Positions 9,104-17,571 of a DNA stretch of 64,000 nt are shown here, in pieces (the stretch's first letter is position 1; each line of letters begins with the position of its first letter). The DNA comes from Bradyrhizobium glycinis. Its GTDB lineage: Bacteria; Pseudomonadota; Alphaproteobacteria; Rhizobiales; Xanthobacteraceae. Where the stretch lies: contig NZ_JACCHQ010000016.1 of the NCBI RefSeq assembly GCF_016031655.1, positions 62,001 through 126,000 on the forward strand. The letters run 5' to 3'. A model generated the notes under the pieces. That model was not told the origin of the DNA. It made no database searches and worked only from the letters and a program-made list of their open reading frames with translations. The translations under genes and the position numbers were made by a program.

Positions 9104-9404
9104 GTCTGTCAGTCCGGGGAGCAGGAGTGCGCCCGGATTCTGCCATAACCGCCGCCAGGGAAAGCGCTCGGCGCAAAAACAAATCATTTGCCCAATATAC
9201 AGGGGTCAGGCGTCCGGGAGACCCTACAGACTGGGGTTGGAACCATCAATTTTCGCCCCCGCTGGACGCATGCGACACCCCCAAGGGGTGAGGGTGGACT
9301 CACTCCTATAAAGCTACCTAAATACCGCGAATCTGGCGGGAACTTGCCCCCGCTGGAGGCTCTGGCAGGGGTCGAAATTTCGACGGGAAAGCCGAAATTC
9401 GCGG
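9104..9404. other. Unassigned intergenic stretch upstream of the metallopeptidase
   Basis: About 300 bases between the metallopeptidase start and the phaZ stop. It is not one of the repeat families seen elsewhere in the window. It contains a direct repeat GCCCCCGCTGGA (about 9255-9266 and 9346-9357), a small stem ACCCCCAAGGGGTGAGGG, and TCGAAATTTCGA near 9373. An 89-codon plus-strand frame (9188-9457) runs into phaZ antisense and has no family resemblance I recognise. A promoter for the metallopeptidase should lie here. Confidence 0.35.
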
Positions 9405-10733
9405 TTATTCAGCCGCGCGGGCCTGCAACGACGCAGGATTCGCAGCTGAAACCATGAAATCGTGAATCCGCGGCACGATCTCCGACTTGAAACGCGATCC
9501 GTTGAACACGCCGTAATGTCCGACGCCCTTCTGGACGTAATGAACGCGGCGATGATCGGGAATCGCGCTGCACAATGTATGCGTCGCTTCGGTCTGACCG
9601 AGACCGGAGATGTCGTCGTTCTCGCCTTCGACCGTCATCAACGCGACGCGCTTGACCTTGGAGGGATCGACGCGAGTTCCGCGATGGGTCATCTCCCCCT
9701 TCGGCAGCGCGTGCTTCACGAACACGGTGTCGACGGTCTGCAGGTAATACTCGGCCGGCAGATCCATCACCGCGAGATATTCGTCGTAGAAATCGCGATG
9801 CTTGTCGACGAGGTCGCCGTCGCCCTTCACCAGATTGGCAAACAGCTGCTTGTGCGCATCCATGTGCCGGTCGAGATTCATGCTGATGAAGCCGTTGAGC
9901 TGCAAGAATCCCGGATAGACGTCGCGCATCATGCCCGGATGCGGGAACGGCACCTTGGTGATGACGTGGTTGCGGAACCAGTCGATGCCGCGCTCCTGGG
10001 CGAGGTTGTTCACCGCGGTCGGATTGCGGCGGGTGTCGATCGGGCCGCCCATCAGCGTCATCGAGGTCGGCACGAACGGATCGCGCCGCGCTTCCATGAT
10101 CGAGACGGCCGCGACGACGGGCACGGAGGGCTGGCACACCGCCATCACGTGGGTGTTGCCGCCGAGCACATGCAGCATCTCGATGACATAGTCGATGTAA
10201 TCGTCGAGATCGAAGCGGCCTTCGCTCAAGGGCACCATGCGGGCATCGGCCCAGTCGGTGATGTAGACCTCATGTGCCGGCAGGAAGGCTTCCACCGTGC
10301 CGCGCAGCAGCGTCGCATAATGGCCGGACATCGGCGCCACGATCAGCACGCGCGGCTGCGGGCTGCGCAACGGACGGGCGAACTTGCGATCGAAGTAGAG
10401 CAGCTTGCAGAACGGCTTTTCCCAGACCGAGCGGATCTCGACGGGGACGCGGATGCCGTTGACCTCGGTGTCGTTGAGGCCCCATTCCGGCTTGCCGTAA
10501 CGGCGCGTGGTGCGCTCGAACAATTCGCAAGCCGCGGCGACCGACTTGCCGACCTCGGTGCGCGACCAGGGATTGAGGGGATTCTGAAACAGCAGCTTGG
10601 TCGCGTCGGTGACCGCACGCGCCGGATTGAGAGAGGCGTGCGCCATCTCGTACATCCAGTACATCGGCGTCGTCAGGACCGGGCTGCCTTCTGCCGCCAG
10701 GGGCGGCGCGCCGCCAAACTCACCAATAGGCAT
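9405..10733 (-). CDS. phaZ: Intracellular polyhydroxyalkanoate depolymerase
   Basis: Hydrolyses native PHB granules to hydroxybutyrate oligomers so stored carbon can be used. The 442-residue alpha/beta hydrolase begins MPIGEFGG; GAGG lies upstream of this ATG at 10733, so it is preferred to the frame opening at 10787. The nucleophile is in VCQPSVP (Cys at about residue 200), the cysteine form known for intracellular depolymerases such as Ralstonia PhaZa1, rather than a GxSxG lipase box. The acidic and histidine partners fit VEGENDDISG and GVGHYGVFNG. N-terminal MYWMYEMAHASLNPARA matches the PHB_depo family. No other pha genes are adjacent. Confidence 0.93.
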   Translation of the reverse strand: MPIGEFGGAPPLAAEGSPVLTTPMYWMYEMAHASLNPARAVTDATKLLFQNPLNPWSRTEVGKSVAAACELFERTTRRYGKPEWGLNDTEVNGIRVPVEIRSVWEKPFCKLLYFDRKFARPLRSPQPRVLIVAPMSGHYATLLRGTVEAFLPAHEVYITDWADARMVPLSEGRFDLDDYIDYVIEMLHVLGGNTHVMAVCQPSVPVVAAVSIMEARRDPFVPTSMTLMGGPIDTRRNPTAVNNLAQERGIDWFRNHVITKVPFPHPGMMRDVYPGFLQLNGFISMNLDRHMDAHKQLFANLVKGDGDLVDKHRDFYDEYLAVMDLPAEYYLQTVDTVFVKHALPKGEMTHRGTRVDPSKVKRVALMTVEGENDDISGLGQTEATHTLCSAIPDHRRVHYVQKGVGHYGVFNGSRFKSEIVPRIHDFMVSAANPASLQARAAE

Positions 10734-10853
10734 ATTATAATCCTCTTCGCATCGCAGCATACTGCCGAATGCGCAATATTGCGTCAATGCATGGTTCCGT
10801 ACATCTACGTGCTCGAAACGGCCAAATCAGCATGAATCCACGGGAAAGTGACG

Positions 10854-11672
10854 TTATTCACCGACGGACAGCAGCGAGCCGTGCCGCTTTGCGCTGCGCA
10901 AAAGGGCAAGGAATGCCCCAAAAGATGCAACCAAAAGGACGGCATTGATGAACAACGCCTCCAGCATCAGATCGGTCCTAAAGGTCTGCTCGATCAGGAG
11001 CGCGCGCATTCCCTCGAAGGCATAGGTCGGCGGCAATGCCCAGGCGACGTATTGCAGCCAGACCGGCAACACGCTGACGGGATAGTAGACGCAGGCGAGC
11101 GGCAGGATCGCGAACATCAAGGTCCAGACGATGCTCTCGGCGCCGAGGCCGTTACGCACCACGAGGCCCGAGACGAAGATGCCGACCGACCAGCTCGTGA
11201 AGATCAGATTGCAGAAGAACGCGATCAGCGGCAGGCCGAGGGCATAGACGTTGAAGTGAAACAGGAATAGCGCGAGCAGGGTCATCGGAATGATCCCGAT
11301 CGCAAGCCGGATCAGGCTCATGACCATCAGCGCCAGCAGAAACTCGATCGGCCTCAAGGGGCTCATCATGAGATTGCCGAGGTTGCGCGCCCACATCTCC
11401 TCCAGGAACGAGATGGAGAAGCCGAGCTGGCCGCGGAACAGGATGTCCCAGAGGATGACGGCGCCGATCAGCGTGCCGCCGGCGCGCGCGAAGAAATTGG
11501 CATTCTCGGCGATGTAGAGCTGCAGAAAGCCCCAGGTGATGACCTGCAGCGCCGGCCAATAGAGCAGCTCGAGCAGCCGCGGCCAGGACGACAGCAGGAG
11601 ATACCAATAGCGCAGGATCATCGCGCCGATGCGATGGAGCGAGATACCGCGGTGGAGGGAGAGGTCGGTCAT
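10854..11672 (-). CDS. ABC-2 type transporter permease
   Basis: Integral membrane subunit of an ABC exporter (272 residues, about six hydrophobic segments, e.g. around 40-55, 62-80, 110-140, 145-172 and 236-262). Layout matches the ABC2_membrane family, whose members export polysaccharides, drugs or lipids. It lies downstream of the ATPase gene at 11898-12701 on the same strand, with a 225-base gap occupied by a repeat, so the two probably form one transporter. Substrate unknown. Confidence 0.85.
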   Translation of the reverse strand: MTDLSLHRGISLHRIGAMILRYWYLLLSSWPRLLELLYWPALQVITWGFLQLYIAENANFFARAGGTLIGAVILWDILFRGQLGFSISFLEEMWARNLGNLMMSPLRPIEFLLALMVMSLIRLAIGIIPMTLLALFLFHFNVYALGLPLIAFFCNLIFTSWSVGIFVSGLVVRNGLGAESIVWTLMFAILPLACVYYPVSVLPVWLQYVAWALPPTYAFEGMRALLIEQTFRTDLMLEALFINAVLLVASFGAFLALLRSAKRHGSLLSVGE

Positions 11673-11700
11673 GGCGCGGCCCTTTGCCCGATCAAAGTCC

Positions 11701-11871
11701 CGTCATTCCGGGGCGCGCGGAGCGCGAGCTATGATGCGCAATTGCGCATCTGAGAATCCATAACCACAGGCGGTGATTGTGAGGCGAGACTGTTAACTCC
11801 GAGTCTCCGTCAAATTCAGTCCTGTGGTTATGGATCCCGGGCTCGCGACGATGTCGCGCCCCGGGATGACG
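11701..11871. repeat. Family A intergenic repeat within an ABC exporter operon
   Basis: Longest copy, 171 bases. Left end CGTCATTCCGGGGCGCGCGG, then GCGCAATTGCGC palindrome, AATCCATAACCACAGG, TTAACTCCGAGTCTCCG, TCCTGTGGTTATGGATCCC, right end CGCGCCCCGGGATGACG. It sits between the ATPase and permease genes, which are otherwise codirectional. Confidence 0.75.
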
Positions 11872-11897
11872 GGCTCCCTCCGGGCTACGATTGCAGC

Positions 11898-12701
11898 TCA
11901 CCGCACCGCCTCCTTCGCCCCGTTTGCCCGGCCGCGGGCGACGTCCAGAAACACCTCCTCCAGCGTGGTGCGGTTGTAGCGGGCCATGATCGCCTCGGGC
12001 GTATCGTCGTCCTCGATGCGGCCACGCTTCATGATGATAACGCGGTCGCAGAGCCGCTCGACCTCGAGCATGTTGTGCGAGGCGAGGAGAATGGTGGCGT
12101 TGTTGTCCCGGCGATACCGCTCCAGATGCGCCCGCACCCAATCGGCGGTATCAGGATCGAGCGAAGCGGTCGGCTCATCCAAAAGCAGCAGCTCGGGCTG
12201 ATTGATCAGCGCCTTCGCCAGCGCAACGCGGGTCTTCTGCCCGGCGGAGAGCTTGCCGTTGGGGCGGTCGATGAAATCGGTGAGGTCGAGGTCAGCGGCG
12301 AGCCTGGCAATGCGGTCAGCGAGGTTCTTCACCGCATAGAGCTTGCCGAACACGGTGAGGTTCTGCCGCACGGTGAGCCGCATCGGCATGTCGACATAGG
12401 GGCTTTCGAAATTCATCCGCCCCAGCACGGACGCGCTCTCCTCCGGCATCTCGTGACCGAGCACCTGCACGCGGCCGGAGGTCGGCAGTACCAGACCCAT
12501 GATCATCGCGATGGTCGTGGTCTTGCCGGCGCCGTTGCCGCCGAGCAGCCCCGTGATGCTGCCGCGCGGCAGCGAAAAGGAGATGTCGTCGACGGCGCGG
12601 GTCTGCTTGTAGACCTTGACGAGGTGATCGACGGCAATTGCCGCGGACAAACCTCGATCCGCGACAGTCGGCCGACTTGAAGCCTTGCCATTCTCGGTCA
12701 T
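11898..12701 (-). CDS. ABC transporter ATP-binding protein (exporter type)
   Basis: Nucleotide-binding subunit, 267 residues from ATG 12701. Walker A GGNGAGKTT, signature LSAGQKTRVALAKAL (SAGQ in place of SGGQ), Walker B LLLLDEPTASLDPD and switch histidine ASHN are all visible. It resembles the CcmA/DrrA-type ATPases of ABC-2 exporters, and pairs with the permease at 10854-11672. The frame is open to 12812, but those 37 extra residues overlap the regS upstream region and look spurious. It is divergent from regS, with about 120 bases shared between them. Confidence 0.9.
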   Translation of the reverse strand: MTENGKASSRPTVADRGLSAAIAVDHLVKVYKQTRAVDDISFSLPRGSITGLLGGNGAGKTTTIAMIMGLVLPTSGRVQVLGHEMPEESASVLGRMNFESPYVDMPMRLTVRQNLTVFGKLYAVKNLADRIARLAADLDLTDFIDRPNGKLSAGQKTRVALAKALINQPELLLLDEPTASLDPDTADWVRAHLERYRRDNNATILLASHNMLEVERLCDRVIIMKRGRIEDDDTPEAIMARYNRTTLEEVFLDVARGRANGAKEAVR

Positions 12702-12820
12702 GCTGGCCGTTCTTCTGCTATTGCATCGGCGAGCGCAAGGCTCGATGTAAGGGCTCCTCACCGGGCGGTTCCGTTCGCCCAGCGTTCGTGACCTTGGAAG
12801 GCGCCGCCCCATTGGCCGAT

Positions 12821-14143
12821 ATGACCGAAATTGCCGATTCCGACTTCCGCCACGCGCAGAGGCATATCCGGCTGGACACGATCCTGCGGCTGCGCTGGCT
12901 GGCGGTGCTGGGGCAGCTTGCCGCGATCTTCATCGTGGCCCAGGGGCTGGAGTTCAACGTCGAGATCATTCCCTGCGTCAGCATCATCGCCCTCTCGGCG
13001 GCGCTCAACCTTGCACTCCAGACCGCGGCCAATCCGATGCAGCGGCTGGAGCCGATGCAGGCGGCCGGGCTGCTCGCGCTGAACATCGTCGAGCTGGCCG
13101 GCCTGTTGTTCTTCACCGGCGGACTGCAGAACCCGTTCTCGTTCCTGTTCCTCGCGCCGGTGCTGATCTCGGCCACGGCGCTGCCGGCCCGTTTCACCTT
13201 CGGCCTCGGCCTGCTCGCGGTGGCCTGCGCGTCGGTCCTGTTCTTCTTCCATTTTCCGTTGCCGTGGGATTCAGACGATCCCCTGGTGCTGCCGCCGATC
13301 TATCTCGTTGGCGTCTGGCTCTCGATCGCGCTCGCGATCGGCGTCACCAGCCTCTACTCCTTCCAGGTCACCGAGGAAGCACGCAAGCTCGCGGACGCGC
13401 TGGCCGCGACCGAGCTGGTGCTGACGCGCGAGCAGCATCTGACCCAGCTCGACGGCCTTGCCGCCGCGGCCGCGCACGAGCTCGGCACGCCGCTCGCCAC
13501 GATCTTCCTGATCTCGCGCGAGCTGGAAAAGACGGTGAAGGACCCAAGTATCGCCGCCGACCTGAAGACCTTGCGCGAGCAGACCCAGCGCTGCCGCGAC
13601 ATCCTCAGCAAGATCACCCAGCTCTCCCCCACCGGCGCGCCGTTCGACCACATGAAGCTGTCGGAGCTGATCGAGGAGGTGGTGGCGCCGCACCGCGATT
13701 TCGGCGTCGAGATCAAGGTACGGATCGCCGTCGCCGCGGCGACCGAGCCGGTCGGCTCACGCAATCCCGCGATCCTCTACGGCATCGGCAACATCGTCGA
13801 GAACGCGGTCGATTTCGCCCGCACCACCGTCGAGGTGAACGCCTGGTGGAACAAGGACCAGATCGAGCTCGTGATCTCCGACGACGGACCGGGCATTCCA
13901 CCCGATATCCTCAACCGGATCGGCGAGCCCTATCTGTCGCGGCGACGCCCCCAGGATGATGGCGGCGGCGAACGGCGCGGCCTCGGCCTTGGCGTCTTCA
14001 TCGCGCGCACCTTGCTGGAGCGCACCGGCGCCAAGGTCTCGTTTACCAACCGGATCTTTCCGGACCACGGTGCGGTGGTTCAGATCACATGGCCGAGACA
14101 GCGTTTTGAGGCTATCGAGACGCTCGAAGAAACAATAGGATAG
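12821..14143 (+). CDS. regS: Redox-responsive sensor histidine kinase RegS (RegB/PrrB/ActS family)
   Basis: Membrane kinase that senses redox state, probably through the quinone pool and a cysteine, and phosphorylates RegR. From ATG 12821 it has 440 residues. Six hydrophobic segments (about 20-180) include the quinone-site motif GGLQNPF (about 100-106). The H-box AAAHELGTPLATI puts the phospho-acceptor at His219; QRCRDIL carries a cysteine (about 258) where RegB proteins have their redox-active one. The ATPase shows NIVENAVDFA, DDGPGIP and GLGLGVF. A GTG eleven codons upstream is an alternative start. regR follows. In rhizobia this pair influences nitrogen-fixation and carbon genes through fixR-nifA; that is known from relatives, not shown here. 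Confidence 0.92.
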   Translation: MTEIADSDFRHAQRHIRLDTILRLRWLAVLGQLAAIFIVAQGLEFNVEIIPCVSIIALSAALNLALQTAANPMQRLEPMQAAGLLALNIVELAGLLFFTGGLQNPFSFLFLAPVLISATALPARFTFGLGLLAVACASVLFFFHFPLPWDSDDPLVLPPIYLVGVWLSIALAIGVTSLYSFQVTEEARKLADALAATELVLTREQHLTQLDGLAAAAAHELGTPLATIFLISRELEKTVKDPSIAADLKTLREQTQRCRDILSKITQLSPTGAPFDHMKLSELIEEVVAPHRDFGVEIKVRIAVAAATEPVGSRNPAILYGIGNIVENAVDFARTTVEVNAWWNKDQIELVISDDGPGIPPDILNRIGEPYLSRRRPQDDGGGERRGLGLGVFIARTLLERTGAKVSFTNRIFPDHGAVVQITWPRQRFEAIETLEETIG

Positions 14144-14245
14144 CCGCGACCTTGCGTCGCACAACGGGCCGGGTCGACCATTTGCCGCCTTGGCACCGCG
14201 CCATCGCGACGCCATATGTCAATGCGCTGGAGAGAGGACACAACC

Positions 14246-14800
14246 TTGAACGCCATTGCCGAACTGAACGAACAGACCGACCGCTCGCTGCTCATCGTTG
14301 AAGACGACAAGCCGTTTCTGGAGCGTTTGTCGCGGGCCATGGAGAGCCGCGGCTTTTCGGTGACATCATGCGACACGGTTTCGGACGGACTTGCGCAGAT
14401 CGGCAAATCGGCGCCAGCGTTCGCGGTGGTGGATTTGCGGCTCGGCGACGGCAACGGCCTCGACGTGGTCTCGGCGTTGAAGAAGAAGCGGCCGGATGCG
14501 CGTGCGATCGTGCTGACCGGCTACGGCAACATCGCCACTGCGGTGACTGCAGTGAAGATGGGCGCGATCGACTATCTCTCCAAGCCCGCGGATGCCGACG
14601 ACGTCGTCGCCGCGCTGCTCTCGACCAACACGGACAAGTCCGAGCTGCCGGCCAACCCGATGTCGGCCGACCGCGTCCGCTGGGAGCACATCCAGCGCAT
14701 CTACGAGATGTGCAACCGCAACGTCTCGGAAACGGCGCGCCGGCTCAACATGCACCGGCGCACGCTACAGCGGATCCTGGCCAAGCGCGCGCCGAGGTAA
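14246..14800 (+). CDS. regR: Redox response regulator RegR (RegA/PrrA/ActR family)
   Basis: DNA-binding partner of RegS. Receiver domain: LLIVEDD, phosphorylation site VVDLRL, LTGYG and SKPAD. A short C-terminal Fis-type helix-turn-helix follows (VSETARRLNMHRRTLQRILAKR). I place the start at TTG 14246, which has GAGAGG eight bases upstream. It gives 184 residues and puts the phospho-acceptor at Asp63, the position I recall for Bradyrhizobium RegR. ATG at 14216 or 14222 would add 8-10 residues and lacks a ribosome site. It lies about 100 bases after regS. Confidence 0.92.
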   Translation: MNAIAELNEQTDRSLLIVEDDKPFLERLSRAMESRGFSVTSCDTVSDGLAQIGKSAPAFAVVDLRLGDGNGLDVVSALKKKRPDARAIVLTGYGNIATAVTAVKMGAIDYLSKPADADDVVAALLSTNTDKSELPANPMSADRVRWEHIQRIYEMCNRNVSETARRLNMHRRTLQRILAKRAPR

Positions 14801-14807
14801 CGGTCTC

Positions 14808-14921
14808 GTAGGGTGGGTTAGCATGCGGATGCGCGAAGCGCAGTCCGCTTGCGTAACCCACCATGCATCAGCATTTGCAGAACGAAGTTGGTGGGTTACG
14901 CCTTCGGCTAACCCACCCTAC
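14808..14921. repeat. Inverted repeat, GTAGGGTGGGTTA type
   Basis: Bounded by GTAGGGTGGGTTAGC and GCTAACCCACCCTAC, with inner copies of GTAACCCACCA / TGGTGGGTTAC. Fills the gap between convergent regR and mmcB and could serve as a bidirectional terminator-like structure. This motif is a common extragenic repeat in Bradyrhizobium. Confidence 0.75.
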
Positions 14922-14925
14922 GGAC

Positions 14926-15414
14926 TCATTCCCAGAAATCCGCGTGGCCCTGCGGATCGACCAGGCGGTTGATCCGCAAGGCCGCCGCCATCGCGAACCG
15001 CACCGTCATCTGCTTGCGCGTGGCGGCGGCGAGCTTGTGTTCGGGCGCCTCGCAATATAGGTGCGCGCCGTAGGCGTCGGCGACGATCAGGCCGGTGTCA
15101 TCGGGGAAGATCTCGCACGGCAGATCCTGCGTGAAGGCGAAGAACAGCCGGTCGCAATGGGCGCGGTATTCGTGCCATTTCTGATCGGCGCGCAGATCCT
15201 CGACCGACGACTTGATCTCGACGATCCAGATCTCGCCGCGCTCGTTCAGCGCGACGAGATCGGCACGCCGGCCCGACGGCAGCGGCAATTCGCTGATGCA
15301 GGAGAAGCCGAGCGAGCGCAACAGACGCGCGGTGCCGCGCGCGATGGCGAGCGCTGTTTCCGACTGGCGCCGATCCGGCGGCGGCACGAGGGTGATGCGG
15401 GCGGTGTTTTCCAT
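14926..15414 (-). CDS. mmcB: MmcB family DNA repair protein
   Basis: A 162-residue PD-(D/E)XK-like protein of the MmcB family, linked in Caulobacter to repair of DNA damage such as mitomycin C lesions. Visible core: RRADLVALNERGEIWIVEIKSS, a D-x(n)-ExK nuclease-like signature (Asp of RRADL, Glu and Lys of VEIKSS), then DLRADQKWHEYRAHCDRLFFAF. Start MENTARITLV at 15414 is chosen; a Met eight codons upstream (15438) falls inside the neighbouring repeat. It converges with regR and stands alone. Confidence 0.85.
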   Translation of the reverse strand: MENTARITLVPPPDRRQSETALAIARGTARLLRSLGFSCISELPLPSGRRADLVALNERGEIWIVEIKSSVEDLRADQKWHEYRAHCDRLFFAFTQDLPCEIFPDDTGLIVADAYGAHLYCEAPEHKLAAATRKQMTVRFAMAAALRINRLVDPQGHADFWE

Positions 15415-15444
15415 GGCGGGGAGGATAGCCGATTCCATCCCACC

Positions 15445-15612
15445 CGTCATTCCGGGGCGCGCGCAGCGCGAGCTACGGTGCGCAATTGCGCACCTGAGAA
15501 TCCATAACCACAGGGAGTGCTTGTGGAGCAATGCTGGTAACTCCGAATCTTCGTAAAACTACTGCCTGTGGGTATGGGTCCCGGGCTCGCGCGTTGCGCG
15601 CCCCGGGACGAC
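15445..15612. repeat. Family A intergenic repeat
   Basis: 168 bases: left end CGTCATTCCGGGGCGCGCGC, GCGCAATTGCGC palindrome, AATCCATAACCACAGGG, TAACTCCGAATCTTCG, GCCTGTGGGTATGGGTCCC, right end GCGCCCCGGGACGAC. Near-complete match in order of blocks to the copy at 11701. It lies between divergent mmcB and the trehalose-synthase-like gene. Confidence 0.75.
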
Positions 15613-15696
15613 TGCGAGGCCCGCGGAACTGCCTTCGCCCTTAACACTTATCACGCAGCCGCCGCACCCGGGCGGAACCATCCAGGCCGCTCGCGC

Positions 15697-17397
15697 ATGA
15701 TCGACGATCTCTGGTACAAGAACGGCGTGATCTATTGCCTGTCCGTCGGCTCCTATATGGACGCCGACGGCGACGGTATCGGCGATTTCAAGGGCCTGCT
15801 CCGGCGGCTGGATTATCTGCACGGGCTCGGCATCACCACAATCTGGCTGATGCCGTTCCAGACCTCGCCGGGCCGCGACGACGGCTACGACATCGCCGAC
15901 TATTACAGCGTCGATCCTCGCTACGGCACGCTCGGCGATTTCGTCGAGTTCACCCATGGCTGCAAGCAGCGCGGCATCCGCGTCATCATCGACCTCGTCG
16001 TCAACCACACCTCGGACCAGCACCAATGGTTCAAGGAAGCGCGGCGCGACAAGAGCTCACCCTATCGCGACTGGTACGTCTGGTCGGACAAGAAGCCGGC
16101 CAATGCCAACAAGGGCATGGTGTTTCCGGGCGTGCAGAAATCAACCTGGACGCGCGACAAGGAATCGGGCGCCTATTACTTCCATCGCTTCTACGATTTC
16201 CAGCCGGATCTCAACACCTCGAACCCGCATGTGCAGGCCGAGATCCTGAAGATCATGGGCTTCTGGATCCAGCTCGGCGTCTCCGGCTTCCGCATGGACG
16301 CCGTTCCCTTCATCATCGCCACCAAAGGCGCGAAGGTGAAGAAGCCGGTCGAGCAATACGACATGCTGCGCGCCTTCCGCGAGTTCCTGCAATGGCGCCA
16401 GGGCGACGCCATCATCCTCGCCGAAGCCAATGTGCTGCCGAAGACGGACATGGAATATTTCGGTCGCGACGCCGACCGCATGCACATGATGTTCAACTTC
16501 CACGTCAACCAGCACTTGTTCTATGCGCTGGCCTCGGCGGATGGCCGTCCGCTGGCGAAGGCGCTGAAAGCAACAAAACCGCGGCCGGCGACGGCGCAAT
16601 GGGGCCTGTTCCTGCGCAATCACGACGAACTCGATCTGGGCCGCCTGACCCAGTCACAGCGCGATACGGTGTTCAAGGCATTCGGCCCCGACAAGGACAT
16701 GCAGCTCTACGACCGCGGCATCCGCCGGCGGCTCGCGCCGATGCTGGGCGGCGATCGCAGGCGGCTCGAGCTCGCTTACAGCCTGATGTGCACGTTGCCA
16801 GGGACGCCCGTGATCCGCTACGGCGACGAGATCGCGATGGGCGACGATCTCTCGCTGCCCGAGCGCGATTGCGCGCGCACGCCGATGCAATGGTCGACCG
16901 AGCCGCATGGCGGCTTCACCAAGAGCGACAAGCCGGCATGCCCGGTCATCGACAAGGGCCCGTACGGCTTTCCGCACGTCAATGTCGCGAAACAGCGGCG
17001 CGATCCGAACTCCATGCTGAACTGGACCGAGCGCATCGTCCGCATGCGCAAGGAGGTGCCTGAGGTCGGCTGGGGCGATTTTACCGTCATTGCCGTGCGC
17101 GATCCCGCCGTGTTCATCATGCGCTACGACTGGCGCAACAATTCGGTGCTGTTCGTGCACAATCTCGACGAGAAGCCACGCGAGATCGCGTTCTCCGTGG
17201 GGCTGTCAGGCGAGACCGGCGCGCATCTGATCAATCTGCTCGCGGAGGACCACAGCCACGCCGACAAGCGCGGCCAGCATCGCATCGTGCTGGAGCCATA
17301 TGGCTACCGCTGGTACCGTGTCGGCGGGCTGGATTATCTGTTGAAGCGGAGCGATATCGACGGGGACGCCGTGGGCGGGAAGAAGCATCCGGGGTAG
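15697..17397 (+). CDS. treS: GH13 trehalose synthase-like enzyme
   Basis: Glycoside hydrolase family 13, most like maltose alpha-D-glucosyltransferase (TreS), which interconverts maltose and trehalose. Start MIDDLWYKNGVIYCLSVGSY at ATG 15697 (566 residues); the frame extends upstream into the repeat. Conserved regions: DDGYDIADYY, VVNHTSDQHQWF, GFRMDAVPF (nucleophile Asp), ILAEAN (acid Glu), LRNHDELDLG (third Asp) and GTPVIRYGDEIAMGDD. The WYK...DGIGDFKGL start and RDDGYDIADY are TreS hallmarks. No maltokinase domain is fused. The neighbouring gene at 17572 is another GH13 enzyme in the opposite direction, suggesting a small maltose/trehalose locus. A related amylosucrase-like or glucosidase activity is possible. 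Confidence 0.82.
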   Translation: MIDDLWYKNGVIYCLSVGSYMDADGDGIGDFKGLLRRLDYLHGLGITTIWLMPFQTSPGRDDGYDIADYYSVDPRYGTLGDFVEFTHGCKQRGIRVIIDLVVNHTSDQHQWFKEARRDKSSPYRDWYVWSDKKPANANKGMVFPGVQKSTWTRDKESGAYYFHRFYDFQPDLNTSNPHVQAEILKIMGFWIQLGVSGFRMDAVPFIIATKGAKVKKPVEQYDMLRAFREFLQWRQGDAIILAEANVLPKTDMEYFGRDADRMHMMFNFHVNQHLFYALASADGRPLAKALKATKPRPATAQWGLFLRNHDELDLGRLTQSQRDTVFKAFGPDKDMQLYDRGIRRRLAPMLGGDRRRLELAYSLMCTLPGTPVIRYGDEIAMGDDLSLPERDCARTPMQWSTEPHGGFTKSDKPACPVIDKGPYGFPHVNVAKQRRDPNSMLNWTERIVRMRKEVPEVGWGDFTVIAVRDPAVFIMRYDWRNNSVLFVHNLDEKPREIAFSVGLSGETGAHLINLLAEDHSHADKRGQHRIVLEPYGYRWYRVGGLDYLLKRSDIDGDAVGGKKHPG

Positions 17398-17433
17398 CCA
17401 AAAATGTCGGGTCTGCCCCGCCGTTTCAACGAT

Positions 17434-17520
17434 CGTCATTGCGAGGAGCTCTTGCGACGAAGCAATCCAGTCTGCTTCCGCGGAGACAGACTGGATTGCT
17501 TCGCTGCGCTCGCAATGACG
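17434..17520. repeat. Palindromic repeat, CGTCATTGCGAG type
   Basis: CGTCATTGCGAGGAGC at the left, CTGCGCTCGCAATGACG at the right, inner arms GAAGCAATCCAGTCTG / CAGACTGGATTGCTTC. A second member lies at 56560-56646. It sits between convergent GH13 genes and forms a strong hairpin. Confidence 0.8.
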
Positions 17521-17571
17521 AGGAGATAGCGGTGGCTACCTTCTCCGCCATTCTCCCGGCGAAAGCGACTC

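Noticed and set aside
9188..9457. 89-codon plus-strand frame between metallopeptidase and phaZ
   Set aside because: Runs antisense into phaZ, no ribosome site, no recognisable family; likely chance.
15613..15696. EcfG-type promoter before the trehalose-synthase-like gene
   Set aside because: Two GGAAC motifs occur, but neither has CGTT at 16-17 bases.
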